A stretch of 64,000 nucleotides of DNA from Actinoplanes derwentensis (GCF_900104725.1 NZ_LT629758.1:6028501-6092500), one strand, 5' to 3'. Counted from the first letter of the stretch, positions 46,993 through 56,875 are shown. The notes: generated by a model from the letters alone, not told the origin. Numbers and translations: made by a program.

Positions 46993-48229
46993 CCTGGCCT
47001 CCGATCCGGGCTGGCGACGGCTGCTCATGGCGGCTCGGCGAAGCCTGGAACGTACCGGCGGAAGTCTCGATGGGTCTGTCTCTCTGGCCGCGCCGGACGA
47101 GGCGGAACGGCACCTCGTCATCGGGGTGACCGGGGTGCATCGTCCGGCCGGTGTCAGCCGGGTCACGGTCCGGCTGGCCGAGATGGACACTTTCCTGCGG
47201 GACGCGTACGGGATCGGTCTGGCCGAGGTGGTCGGCCCGTTCCGGGATCGTCCCGGCGAACGTGTCCGGGAGACCGGCGGGCGTGCGGCGCTGCTGGCGC
47301 TGGCCGCCGCGAGCCGGCACGCCGGGCAGCCCTGGTTCGGCGGATGGCTGGACACGCTGCGTCGCGACGGGACGCTGACCAGGATCGTTCGCGGCGGACT
47401 GCCGTTCCCACGGGTGCTGGCGGTTCTCGAAGCGCTGCCGGTCTCCGGTGAGCCGATGCCGGTGTTCGCCGAGCGGGTCCTCGGTGACACCAAAGCCCTG
47501 GTGGACGGCCCGGTCCGTGGGCTGGTGCTACGGGCGCTGGCTGCGTGGCACGAGATCGCGCCACCGACCGGAGCGCAACAGGAACGGGCCCTGTGGGAAC
47601 TGGCCGGGGTGGTGCCCGACGACCTGGCGAGTCAGGTGCTGGTTCTGAACCTCCCGGCCACCGGCGGTCTGCTCGGTGACTGGCTCACGTCGGCCGCGGC
47701 GGCGCACGTGCCGTTCCGGGTCACTCTGCACCAGCTACGGCTCACCCCGTTGACACTGCCCGCCGCGGAGATCTTCGTGTGCGAGAACCCGGCGGTGCTG
47801 CGAGCCGCCGCCGGGCACGTCACGGCCCCGCTGATCTGCGCCGAAGGGGTGCCGTCGATCGCGGTCCACGCACTCCTGGCCCGGCGCGCGCCGGGAACCG
47901 TGATCCGATGGCGCAACGACTTCGACTGGACCGGCGTACGGCTGACAGCCTCTGCCCTGGCCCGCTATCCCGGGGCCGTGCCGTGGCGGATGTCCGGCAC
48001 CGACTATCTTGCCGCTGGCGGCCCGGGTCTGCCCCTGACCGGTACCCCCTCGGCCACCGCCTGGGACCCGTCACTGGCCGAGGCGATGACCGATCTCGGC
48101 CGGTCGGTGATGGAGGAACGTTTGCTGGACACCCTGCTGACCGATCTGGCCGGTCGGGCAAAATGGCCGGATGAGTCCCGTGAGCCGCGGCCGGAAGAAG
48201 ACGAAGTCCCGCCAGTCCGTTCGTCGTGA
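46985..48229 (+). CDS. jetD: Wadjet nuclease JetD (DUF2399/TIGR02679 type)
   Basis: 414 residues; the ATG lies 8 bp inside jetC. The C-terminal half is a Toprim-like nuclease domain: FVCENPAVL gives Glu267 and RNDFDWTG gives the DxD pair Asp312/Asp314, the expected metal ligands. JetD cleaves plasmid DNA once JetABC has extruded it. The N-terminal part is the DUF3323-like region of TIGR02679. Its last 59 bp overlap the next gene. Confidence 0.9.
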   Translation: MPDLASDPGWRRLLMAARRSLERTGGSLDGSVSLAAPDEAERHLVIGVTGVHRPAGVSRVTVRLAEMDTFLRDAYGIGLAEVVGPFRDRPGERVRETGGRAALLALAAASRHAGQPWFGGWLDTLRRDGTLTRIVRGGLPFPRVLAVLEALPVSGEPMPVFAERVLGDTKALVDGPVRGLVLRALAAWHEIAPPTGAQQERALWELAGVVPDDLASQVLVLNLPATGGLLGDWLTSAAAAHVPFRVTLHQLRLTPLTLPAAEIFVCENPAVLRAAAGHVTAPLICAEGVPSIAVHALLARRAPGTVIRWRNDFDWTGVRLTASALARYPGAVPWRMSGTDYLAAGGPGLPLTGTPSATAWDPSLAEAMTDLGRSVMEERLLDTLLTDLAGRAKWPDESREPRPEEDEVPPVRSS

Positions 48230-49706
48230 TCTGACGCCGGCACCGGGTGGCCCGCAGGAGTGCGACTGTCCGGAGTGTTCGGGCACCGAGTTCGACCCCG
48301 GCGTCTTCATCAACGAGCTCATCGCGTCCGCGACGGTTCACCTCGACGTCGAGGATCCGCTGGAGGCCGAGCTGTTCGGCGCGAGTTTCGCCGCCGCCGG
48401 TGAGGTCTCCGCCGACGGGTTCACCGAGGCGCTGAGCGGGGGCATCGTCCCGGCCTTGGCTCTGGTGTCCAGCACCGAGTCGCTCGGGGTGCTGCTCGCG
48501 ATCGACGCGGTGCTCGACGGCGTCGGCGCCGGTGACGCCGCCCGGCACCTGCTGACGGCCGGAGTGACCGCCCCGGCGTGGGCAGGCGAGTTGAAGGAGC
48601 CGGTGACCGCGGGACCGGTCCGGCGTTACAGCGACGGGATCGGCGAGGCGTCGATCCTGCAGTGTTCCTTCGAACGGGCCGGGCGCACGCACGGTTTCCT
48701 CATCCACGTCGACCACCTCGACTGTGCCGCGGCGGCCGACATCGCCCTGGTCCCGGGCGAGATGCTGGACGGGATCGAGAAGATGGTCGTGGCGGACGCC
48801 CGCCGATCCGGTGTGCGGCTCACCGCCGAGGACCTGGATCCGGCCGAACTCCGCTGGCAGGCCGAACGTGCTCTCAGCGCCCGCCTCGACCACGACCGGG
48901 ACGAGGGTGCGGCGGACCTCGGCGATGACGACGACGAGGGCCCCGGCTACCACTCCCTGGCGGTGCTGCTGCGCGCCCGGCTGAGGGTTCTTCCGGAGCC
49001 GTCGCGGCCGCCCGCCACCCACGGTGACGACGCGGGGAAGGCGGCGCTGGAGCAGTTGGCGCAGCTCTCGGCACAGGCGCGGAGCATTCAGGCCGGCGGC
49101 CGGCTGCGTCGTCCGCTCGCCCCCAAACTTCCGGCGAAACGCAAGAAGTCCGACGGGCCCGCCCCGATCCTCCAGATCAAGGTCAGTCTGCGGGGCGCGA
49201 AACCGCCGATCTGGCGGCGCCTGGAACTGCCCGGCGACACCAGCCTGGCCGACCTGCACCACATCCTCCAGACGACTTTCGGCTGGCAGGACGGCCACAT
49301 GCACGTCTTCGAAACCCCGTACGGCGAGTTCGGTGTCGCCGACCGGGAACTGGAGCACCGCGCTGAGAAGCCGGTGACGCTGGAACAGGTCGCGCCCGCC
49401 ACCGGAGACAAGGTGCGCTACCTCTACGACTTCGGCGACAACTGGGAACACGAGATCGTCGTGGAGAAGATCCTCGACCGCACGGCGGGTGCATATCCGC
49501 GCTGCACCGGTGGCCGGCGCGCCGCCCCGCCGGACGACTGCGGCGGTATCTGGGGCTACACCGAACTCGTGGAGATCCTCACCGACCCCACCCACCCGGA
49601 ACACGCGGACCGTCTGGAGTGGCTGGGTTTGCGCTCAGCCGCCGACTTCGACCCGTCCCACTTCGACGCCGCCGCGGTGACGACCGCCCTGACCAGCCGC
49701 GGATAG
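48171..49706 (+). CDS. pRiA4b ORF-3 family protein attached to the Wadjet operon
   Basis: 511 residues. A Lys/Arg-rich start (MSPVSRGRKKTKSRQS) is followed by a CDCPECSG cysteine motif that may bind zinc (residues 31-38). The middle has helical repeats and an acidic run (DLGDDDDEGPG, about 245). The last 190 residues are a pRiA4b ORF-3 domain: LQIKVSLRGAKPPIWRRLEL, then LHHILQTTFGW, HMHVF, and YLYDFGDNWEHEI. The function of this family is unknown; it is frequent on plasmids and near mobile DNA. The overlap with jetD means it is translated from the same transcript and could be an accessory or regulator of the defence system (inference). Confidence 0.82.
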   Translation: MSPVSRGRKKTKSRQSVRRDLTPAPGGPQECDCPECSGTEFDPGVFINELIASATVHLDVEDPLEAELFGASFAAAGEVSADGFTEALSGGIVPALALVSSTESLGVLLAIDAVLDGVGAGDAARHLLTAGVTAPAWAGELKEPVTAGPVRRYSDGIGEASILQCSFERAGRTHGFLIHVDHLDCAAAADIALVPGEMLDGIEKMVVADARRSGVRLTAEDLDPAELRWQAERALSARLDHDRDEGAADLGDDDDEGPGYHSLAVLLRARLRVLPEPSRPPATHGDDAGKAALEQLAQLSAQARSIQAGGRLRRPLAPKLPAKRKKSDGPAPILQIKVSLRGAKPPIWRRLELPGDTSLADLHHILQTTFGWQDGHMHVFETPYGEFGVADRELEHRAEKPVTLEQVAPATGDKVRYLYDFGDNWEHEIVVEKILDRTAGAYPRCTGGRRAAPPDDCGGIWGYTELVEILTDPTHPEHADRLEWLGLRSAADFDPSHFDAAAVTTALTSRG

Positions 49707-49808
49707 GGTCGCCGGATGGCTTCGCAGCCGCACACCGACGTCGCTGAGGCGGCCCGAGAAGCGCAAACCAGGTACCGGGTGCCAGCTCTGCACCGCTTTC
49801 ACCGGAAG

Positions 49809-49846
49809 TGAACTACCGGCACATAGCCCTGTGCCGGTAGTTCACA
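49809..49846. terminator. Perfect 15-bp hairpin, probable bidirectional terminator
   Basis: GTGAACTACCGGCAC (49809-49823), an 8-nt loop and the exact complement (49832-49846). It stands about 100 nt past the end of the Wadjet-linked gene and covers the stop codon of the PIN remnant on the other strand. It can end transcription from both sides. The 100 nt before it hold no gene. Confidence 0.7.
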
Positions 49847-50030
49847 CCCGGCGTACCACCAGTCCGGGTTTGATATCCGCTGCGGCGCCGAGCCGTGTGA
49901 TGTCGTTCGGGTCGCTGGTGAAAACGATCGCGCCGTACGTCAGAGCGACCGTGACAACCGTGGCGTCGACAACATCGCGGGTGCCGGCCTTGCCACAGAG
50001 CACACCGGCAGCTTTCTGCCAGTCAGCATG
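49843..50030 (-). pseudogene. Remnant of a PIN-domain (VapC-like) protein
   Basis: About 61 codons remain, ending at TGA 49845-49843. The peptide HADWQKAAGVLCGKAG, TRDVVDATVVTVAL and AIVFTSDPNDITRL matches the C-terminal half of PIN ribonucleases, including the Asp pair in DVVDA and the TSDP motif. The N-terminal half with the first catalytic Asp is absent: the frame runs straight into the 3' end of the SARP gene with no start codon or ribosome-binding site. It is probably the leftover of a VapBC-type locus cut by the event that placed the regulator here. Confidence 0.7.
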
Positions 50031-52878
50031 GCCCGGAGTTCGGGTTCGCGGCGGTCACCGCGGTGGCCGGGGCCAGTTCCCAGCCTGTTGCGTACGCCGC
50101 CTCGAACTCCTCCAGGCCCAGCGCGGCCCGGCCCCGGCCGGTGAGCTCACGGACCTGCGGGTCGGTGTGGTCGTGTGCGCCCCGCAGCCGGGCGGCGGTC
50201 CCGAGCAGCGTCGCCGACTCGTGCTGCTGCCCGCGGGCCGCGGCGAGTGCGGCCGCCGTCACCGTCACCGGTGCCAGGGCGGGGAGTTCCCGGGTGGCCA
50301 GCGCGGACTCGTACGCCGCTCGTAATGCCTTGTCCGCTCCCGGCAGGTCGCCTTGCGCCAGGCAGAGCACCGTCCGCGCGCTGCCGGCCAGCGCCCGAGT
50401 CGCCGGGGAGAACGCCGCATCACGGACCAGACGCCGTTCAGCGTCGCCGAGCAGAACCGCCGCCCGGTCCAGCTCACCGAGCCGTGTCCGCAGACCGGCC
50501 TCCCACGCGTCGACCAGCACCAGCATCTCCACCGACGACGCCTGCAGCGCCCGCGCCCGCGCCGCGTCGATCATCACGATCGCCTGCTCGGTGTCGCCGC
50601 GCCGCACGTGGATGTCGATCCACCGCAGATCGCTGTAGAGCTGATCGCTGAGGCTGAGCACCCCGAACCCGCTAGCCAGCAGCCGAGCTTCGTCCAGATC
50701 GGCCAGCGCGCCGTCAAGATCGTCGTAACGCCGCAGCCTGGCCCGCATCGGCAGGACGGCGGCCTGCCCCCACCGGTCACCGGCGTGCCGGAAGCGGGCC
50801 AGAGCCGCGTCCACGTGCGCGCGCGTCCGGGACAGCGCACCCGTGTTCTCAGCCACCTCGGCGAGGAACATATGGGCCAGCCCGGACAGCCACTCGTCGT
50901 CACCGTCAGCCAGGCTCTGGAAGGCCCCGAACGCCGCCTCCTCCCCCAGCAGGAAGAGCAGAACCGGGCCGAACACGCGATAGTGCCCCGGCAACCGCAC
51001 CTGATCGAGCAGCCGCCCGGCCAGTTCACGCATCTCCGCCTGATCTGCGGCGGCCTGCCCGGCGGTGATCCCGGACAGTGCGTCGGCCCGGTCGAGCAGG
51101 GAGACCGCTCGGGCGCAGTCCCGTTCCGGCGACGGCTCACCGCCGGGCACCGCCAGGGCCCGGGCCAGCCAGTGAGCGCCGTCGCTCTGCCGCCCGGACA
51201 TCTGCCAGTACCAGGTCAGACTCAGCGCGAGACGGAGAGCCCCGGCGGAGTCGCGAACAGCGCAGAGGTGACGCAGGGCGGCGAGCGTGTTGTCGTACTC
51301 CGCGCTGATGATCTTCATGGCGTCCCGCTGGCCGGGCTCGCGCAGCCGGGAATCCTGGCGGGCCATCAGCTCAATGAAATGGTGCGCGGCCAGGTCGCGG
51401 GCGGTGTCGAGGTCACCGGTATCGCTCAGGCTTCCGACGCCGTACTCACGGATGGTTTCGAGGGTCCGGTAACGGCCGGACTCGGGCGCCAGCTGCAGCA
51501 ACGACCGGTCGACGAGGGTCGCGAGCAGTTCCGGGATCTCGGCGGCGGGCACGACGCTGCCGCTGCAGACAGCGACGGCCGAGGCGGGGGTGACGCCGCC
51601 GGGCAGGATCGAGATCCGTTGAGCGACGATACGTTCCCGCTCGTCGAGTTGCTCCCAGCTCCAGGCGATGACCGCGCGCAGGGTGCGGTGCCGCGGCGGC
51701 GCGGTGCGGCTCCCAGTGGTGAGTAGCCGGGCCACCGCCTCGATCAGATGTTCACAGTTGTCGATCACCAGCAGGCACTCCCGGCCGCCGAGTTCGACGG
51801 CGAGGGCATCCGGCGCACGTTTGCGGGCGTCGAACATCGCACCGCCGCGCAGCCCGATACCGGCGAGCACGGCCGTGGCGACCTTCGCCGGTTCGGTGAC
51901 GGACGCGAGGTCGACGAGCCAGGCGCCGTCGCGGTACTCGTCGCGGTGCCGGCGGGCGGCCTCCAACGCGAGCCGGGTCTTCCCAGCACCACCGGGCCCG
52001 TGCACGGTGACCAGGCGCCCGATGCTGAACAGCGTGCCGATCCGGGCGAGATCGTCGTCGCGGCCGACGAAGCTGGTCACCGGTGCCGGAAGTCCGGCCG
52101 GCTGGAACACCTCGGCCGCCTTCGGCCCGGTGTTCCGTAACAGCCGCTGGTGGCGCTCGCGCAGGGCAGATCCCGGATCGACGCCGAGAGCATCGGCCAG
52201 CGACACACGGACCCGTTCATAAACGGTCAACGCCTCGGCTTGGCGGCCCGCGGCGGCGAGCGCGTCCATCAGCAGTGCGGCCGCCCGTTCGTGAACGGTC
52301 TGCTCGGCCAGCACCCCGGTCAGCCGGGCGGCGGCAGCCTCGGCCCGTCCCAGTGCCAGCTCCACTTCGGCGAGATCCACCACCGCCTCGATCGACACCT
52401 GCGCCAGCCGTGTCGCGACGGCCGGCGCGACCACGGCGACAACCGCGGGTTCGGCGCCGGGATTCTCGCCCCACAACGCGACGGCCTCGGCAAGCGCAGC
52501 GTCCGCGGCGATCAGGTCACCCGACCGCAGACTCTCCCGTCCGGTGGTGGCGAGTTGTTCGAAACGCAGCGCGTCCACATCGGCCGCGTCCACCGCCAGC
52601 CGGTAGCCGCCGTCCGCCTGCATGAGCACACCGGCCGGGGTGAGGACCCGACGCAACCGGGTGACGAGAGTCTGCAGCGCGGCCCCCGGACCGGTCGGCG
52701 GTTGTTCGCCCCAGATCGCGTCGACCAGCACGCCGGCCTGCACCGCACGACCACCGGCAAGTGCCAACCGGACAAGCAGACCCCGCAACCACGCCCCTGG
52801 TACGGCCAGGACGGCACCGCCACGAGACACCTCGACAGTGCCGAGCAGCGTGACGCGAAGCCCCGCGTTCCCGTCCAT
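50023..52878 (-). CDS. SARP/AfsR-like regulator (BTAD-NB-ARC-TPR) with an internal deletion in NB-ARC
   Basis: 951 residues; ATG at 52878, weak ribosome-binding site. Residues 1-95 form an OmpR-like DNA-binding domain (LLGTVEVSRGGAVLAVPG, DAIWGEQPP), 100-245 the BTAD, then NB-ARC from about 265 with P-loop GPGGAGKTR and Walker B ECLLVIDNCEHL. Straight after HLIEAVARLL the sequence jumps to TTGSRTAPPRHRTL. In relatives roughly 100 residues lie between these (ATSREPL sensor, DRA and GLPLAIELAAAR). The rest is a TPR-rich C-terminus. The frame is kept, but nucleotide sensing is probably lost. It would normally activate a biosynthetic or stress gene set; the neighbouring genes give no clear target. 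Confidence 0.85.
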   Translation of the reverse strand: MDGNAGLRVTLLGTVEVSRGGAVLAVPGAWLRGLLVRLALAGGRAVQAGVLVDAIWGEQPPTGPGAALQTLVTRLRRVLTPAGVLMQADGGYRLAVDAADVDALRFEQLATTGRESLRSGDLIAADAALAEAVALWGENPGAEPAVVAVVAPAVATRLAQVSIEAVVDLAEVELALGRAEAAAARLTGVLAEQTVHERAAALLMDALAAAGRQAEALTVYERVRVSLADALGVDPGSALRERHQRLLRNTGPKAAEVFQPAGLPAPVTSFVGRDDDLARIGTLFSIGRLVTVHGPGGAGKTRLALEAARRHRDEYRDGAWLVDLASVTEPAKVATAVLAGIGLRGGAMFDARKRAPDALAVELGGRECLLVIDNCEHLIEAVARLLTTGSRTAPPRHRTLRAVIAWSWEQLDERERIVAQRISILPGGVTPASAVAVCSGSVVPAAEIPELLATLVDRSLLQLAPESGRYRTLETIREYGVGSLSDTGDLDTARDLAAHHFIELMARQDSRLREPGQRDAMKIISAEYDNTLAALRHLCAVRDSAGALRLALSLTWYWQMSGRQSDGAHWLARALAVPGGEPSPERDCARAVSLLDRADALSGITAGQAAADQAEMRELAGRLLDQVRLPGHYRVFGPVLLFLLGEEAAFGAFQSLADGDDEWLSGLAHMFLAEVAENTGALSRTRAHVDAALARFRHAGDRWGQAAVLPMRARLRRYDDLDGALADLDEARLLASGFGVLSLSDQLYSDLRWIDIHVRRGDTEQAIVMIDAARARALQASSVEMLVLVDAWEAGLRTRLGELDRAAVLLGDAERRLVRDAAFSPATRALAGSARTVLCLAQGDLPGADKALRAAYESALATRELPALAPVTVTAAALAAARGQQHESATLLGTAARLRGAHDHTDPQVRELTGRGRAALGLEEFEAAYATGWELAPATAVTAANPNSGPC

Positions 52879-52984
52879 CGACCCATCTTCGCGTACGCGT
52901 GGCGCCACCGTATTCGTCCCATGTTCGTCCCGTGTCAGCGGCCCACCGCAGTCTTCACACGAACCCCGATCCCAGGAGGACACC

Positions 52985-53646
52985 GTGACCGATCTCAAGC
53001 CCGAACAGCCACCGTCCCGCGGCGCCGAGCAGCGGGACTGGCATTCATGGCGAGCGGCGGCATCTATTTCGCCGCCGAGTTCATCACCGCGGCGGCGTGG
53101 ACCGACCCGCCCTACAGCTACACCTACCATTTCATCAGCAATCTGGGAGTGCACGGCCCGTCGACAGCGCTCGGTCAGCACATGTACTCACCCCTCGCCG
53201 CGGTGATGAACACCGGCTTCATCCTGTTCGGCCTCACCGTGCCGGCCGCCGTCCTGATGCTGAGGGGACTGCCGGCCGGGCGGATCGGGGCACTGATCGC
53301 GACGGCCACCCTGATGGCGGCCGGCAGCACCCTGGTAGCCCTGTTCCCCGGGGACAACGATGCCTCCGTCTTCCACGGGCTGGGCGCTCTCGCAGCCTTC
53401 GGCGGTGGCAACACCCTCGCGATCCTTCTCGGCCGAGCACACCGTCTGCTGGGGATCTCCCGCCGTCTGGGCCGAACCCTGGTGCTGCTCGGAGTCCTCG
53501 GCTTCGCCTCACTGGTGGTCTACCTGACCGTGGCGACGGACACCGGCATCCTGATCGGCTTCTTCGAACGCGGCGTCATCTACCCGTTCCTGATCGGCTT
53601 CATCGCCTTGGGAGCCGCGCTGAAAGCCCCTACCCCGATGCGATGA
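52985..53646 (+). pseudogene. DUF998-like membrane protein with an N-terminal frameshift
   Basis: A perfect AGGAGG and GTG at 52985 open a frame (VTDLKPEQPPSR) that does not continue into the membrane protein. The hydrophobic body is in another frame (RRRAAGLAFMASGGIYFAAEF). The two join naturally near 53012-53030 if one base is added or removed. The body has about six helices and the DUF998 pattern (FISNLG, ALFPGDND, FHGLGALAAFGG). If not damaged, the only alternative is the ATG at 53047 (199 residues), which lacks a ribosome-binding site and the first helix start. It diverges from the SARP gene with 106 nt between starts. Confidence 0.65.
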
Positions 53647-53758
53647 AGAGCTAGATCATCTACTCTCTCGCCCGAATGATCCAGGTGGCGCAGGTGTTCG
53701 CCGATGTCCCGTTCCCCGCGCGCCGTAGCGGTGCGCACACCTCGGTACCGGCCCGGCG

Positions 53759-56222
53759 ATGACCGCCGCCGAACTGACCGACGCCGCCACCCGAGGCGAC
53801 CGCACCGGCGTCCTGAACCTGCTCGCGACCATGGACGACCCGGCCAGACGGGCGCGCGCCGCCCGCTGAACGCGGCCCAGAAGGCCCTGACTCCGGGCGC
53901 TCCGCCGGAGGTGCACGCCGCCGCCACGCTCGCCGCACTCGGCTGCCGCGTCACCTCCGCGGAGGTGACGAAGGCGCTGATCGCCCTATGGCGGCGGCAG
54001 CGCAATTCGTCCGACTGGGCTGGCCCGCAACTGGACGCTTTCGCCGGCCGGGACTCCGGCTGGCTCGCCGACGCCGGGCGGCGTGTCGCCGCCGCGGTGC
54101 CGGTGCGACGGCCGGTCGATTGGGCGTTCAGCGGTCACACGAACGGGGAGCTCTACCGCCTGGCCCGGGGTCTGCTGTGGATGGCGGGCGCCGTACCGGA
54201 GACCGACGACGGCTTCGTCCTCGAATGGGCGCTGACCAAGTGGCGGCGGAAACCGGAACGCACCCTGACCGACATCACGCACCCCCGCCGGACCACGGCC
54301 GAGGAGTCGGTCGCGAAGGCGTTCCGTGCCGACCCGTACACCGCTGAGTTCCTGCCCCGGGTCTTCGACATCACCGGATTCGGTACGTTCCTGAGCCACC
54401 CGTGGCATTGGCGGGCCGAACTGATCGCCCTGTCCGAGACCGGCGAACTACCCCGCGCGCCGCTGATCGACCGCTGCGTCGACGGGCTGCTGCGTGGCGG
54501 CCGGGTGATCGAGACGCGCGGCTTCCAGAAGCTGCTGGACGAGGTGGAGCCGACCGAGGACGAGCTGGCCGAACGCGCCCACGACTGGGCCGGTCTGGCC
54601 GGGCACGCCGAAGCACCGTCCGCCGGCCGGGCCGTCGAGTCACTGCGCCGTACGCCCGGGGACTCCGCCGACCTGCTCCCGGCGGTCGCCATCGCGTTCG
54701 GCTACGACGACACCACCGTGCAGGAACAGGCCTGGAAGCTCACCGCCCGGCACCTCGGCACCGCCGGTGAAACCGTACGCACGCAGCTGATCGAAGCTCT
54801 TCCGCGGTTGGCACCAGACCTGCGCGAACGAGCCGCCGCTGCGCTCGGCGCACAGCCCACAGCGACCGACTCGGAACCGCCGCCCGTCGTGGTGTCGTCA
54901 CCACGGCCTACCGCCGCCGCACCCGGCAGCGCCAGCGAGGCGGTCCAGGAGATCGCCGCCCTGCTCGCCGTGCGCAGGCCGACGGCACTGGACCGGGAAC
55001 GGGCGGTCGACGGCCTGATCCGCGCCGCCTACCGGGACCGGGCAGCACTGGCCGAACACCTGGCCCCCGTGGTCCACCGGCAGGGCTGGATCCCCGGCGG
55101 CCTCAACGAACTACTCAGAGCCGTCCTGGGCGAGGTCACCGTCGAAGACATCCCGGCCGACCCGGGAGACATGTCCGGCCGCGCCGACCACAAACGCTGC
55201 ATCCCCTGCCTGTACGACTATCTCCTGCAGGCCCGCTGGCACGAGGCCGCCCGCCGGTTGCTGACCGAACCGGTGCCGTTCCTGCTGGCCACACCCGGCT
55301 GGAGCACAGGCGCGCTGGACGCCGCGGTGCTTGTCGAACGCCTCACCGAGTACACCCGGCTGGGCCTGCGCGCCGACCACACCGACCTCGACCAGGCACT
55401 CCTGCGGACCTGGCTGCCCGAGCCCCCGGAACGCGACCGGCTCGCCACCGCGGCGGCCGGCCCGGGCACCCCCGACGGCACCCGGCTCGCCCACTGGTTG
55501 AACACCGGCGGCGTCCACGCCGGCCATCACCCCGGTGCCCGAACCGCGTTACCAGTCGGGCGGGACGGATTCACCGTGGCCTTCCGGCACCTGGACCAGA
55601 AACTGGACGCCACCTGGCACTTCTCCACCGGCTTCCGGCCCGCCGTACTGCCCGAGTTGGTGGCACTGGTCCCGGTGTTCCGCGAATATCTCGCCGACCA
55701 GCTGACCAACCCCTACGGCTACCCCGTCTTCCTCAACGAATACCTCGCCGATCTCCCACTGCTGGTCGAGGCGGACGGCCCCGCGGGTCCCCGCCTGAAC
55801 ATGGTCTTCGCCAGCGCCATCGCCGGAACCGACCGGGCCGACCGACCGGCCGTGGTCGACGCGCTGTTGCAGGCGTCCGCCCGAGGCGACCTGGACGAAC
55901 AGTGGTGCGGCGAACAACTCGGCCGCTGGACCACCCAGCGAGACGACATGATGGACGTCGCCCCCGTCCTGACCGAGGCCGCGCGCGCCGGGGCGTACCG
56001 CCTGGTGTGGGCCGCCTGCACGCGATGCTCCCCGCCGTGCTGGCCCTGCCGACCCGCCCCCGCAAACTCAGCGGCCTCCTGCTGCTGGCCGCCGACTGCG
56101 CCGCCCACATCGGCGCCACCGGCGAAATCCCCGGCCTGAACGACCTGGCCGACACCCCAGCCACCTCACAGGCGGCCAAACAGGCCCGCCGACTACGCCA
56201 GACTCTGGCCTCGCCCTGGTAG
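53759..56222 (+). pseudogene. Large DUF6493-like protein gene with two frameshifts
   Basis: Three successive frames make one protein of about 820 residues. ATG 53759 starts MTAAELTDAATRGDRTGVLN, which stops at 53869. The main body (LNAAQKALTPGAPPEVHAAA onward, about 53870-56015) is in a second frame. The C-terminus (HAMLPAVLALPTRPRKLSGL, up to the stop at 56222) is in a third. The breaks lie near 53860 and 56015. The body is helical-repeat-like with segments such as NGELYRLARGLLWMAG and resembles actinobacterial DUF6493 proteins of unknown function. Both breaks are in GC-rich runs, so sequencing error and real decay are both possible. Confidence 0.65.
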
Positions 56223-56227
56223 TCAGC

Positions 56228-56875
56228 TCAGGGCTGGTGCTGGGCCCACTTCGTGCACTCCGCGTCGTACTTCGGCCCGCGTTTCCCGTCATTGGCGGAG
56301 ACCCTGTCGGCGAGCCAGCGACGTTGACCGTCGCTGGTCTGGACGTAGTGCATCTCGTACGACTCGAGGTTCGCCCGATCTCTACGGACCTGAGATTTTT
56401 CGCTGGTATTGCGCCAGTAGCCGATATCGGTGCAGAAGGTCACCGTGACCTGGTCCGGCCCGTTCGTCTCGACGCCCACGGTCTTGACCCAGATGGGCCC
56501 GATCCGCGGATCGTTGGTGTCCGTGGCGTTGATGAACGGTTCCAGGGTCGCTTGGTAGGACCTCTCGGTGAACAGGAACCGTCCGATCGGGATCACCGAG
56601 GGCCAATCGGTCGATGCATCCAACCATTTGAGGAAAGCGAGACTCCGCCGGGCGGCGAGTATCTCGTCGGTGTCCTGCACCTGGGACAGGTCCCAGCTGA
56701 TCGGCAGATCCCTGGTTCCGTCCATCGGCAGGATCCGGTATACCTCGTCAAAGGTCATCGAGGTCGGCGCGCTTGATGCCGACGCGCCCGGGTTCACCGG
56801 CTCATCGGTATCGGTACAGCCTGCCGTGGCCAGGACCACCATCGCGGCGACCAGCGCCGCAGCGCACAGTTTCAC
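56228..56875 (-). CDS. Small lipoprotein, last gene of the second ESX cassette
   Basis: 215 residues. The GTG at 56875 overlaps the upstream stop (GTGA) and has GGAGAGAGG before it. A signal peptide (VKLCAAALVAAMVVLATAGC) ends in a lipobox-like TAGC, giving a lipid-anchored Cys20. The mature part begins with a Ser/Pro/Ala spacer and then a globular domain of unknown family with two Cys (VTFCTDIGYW and AECTKW) that may pair outside the cell. Translational coupling to the large ESX protein suggests joint function. As a membrane-anchored extracytoplasmic protein it could be its immunity protein or receptor (inference). Confidence 0.78.
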   Translation of the reverse strand: MKLCAAALVAAMVVLATAGCTDTDEPVNPGASASSAPTSMTFDEVYRILPMDGTRDLPISWDLSQVQDTDEILAARRSLAFLKWLDASTDWPSVIPIGRFLFTERSYQATLEPFINATDTNDPRIGPIWVKTVGVETNGPDQVTVTFCTDIGYWRNTSEKSQVRRDRANLESYEMHYVQTSDGQRRWLADRVSANDGKRGPKYDAECTKWAQHQP

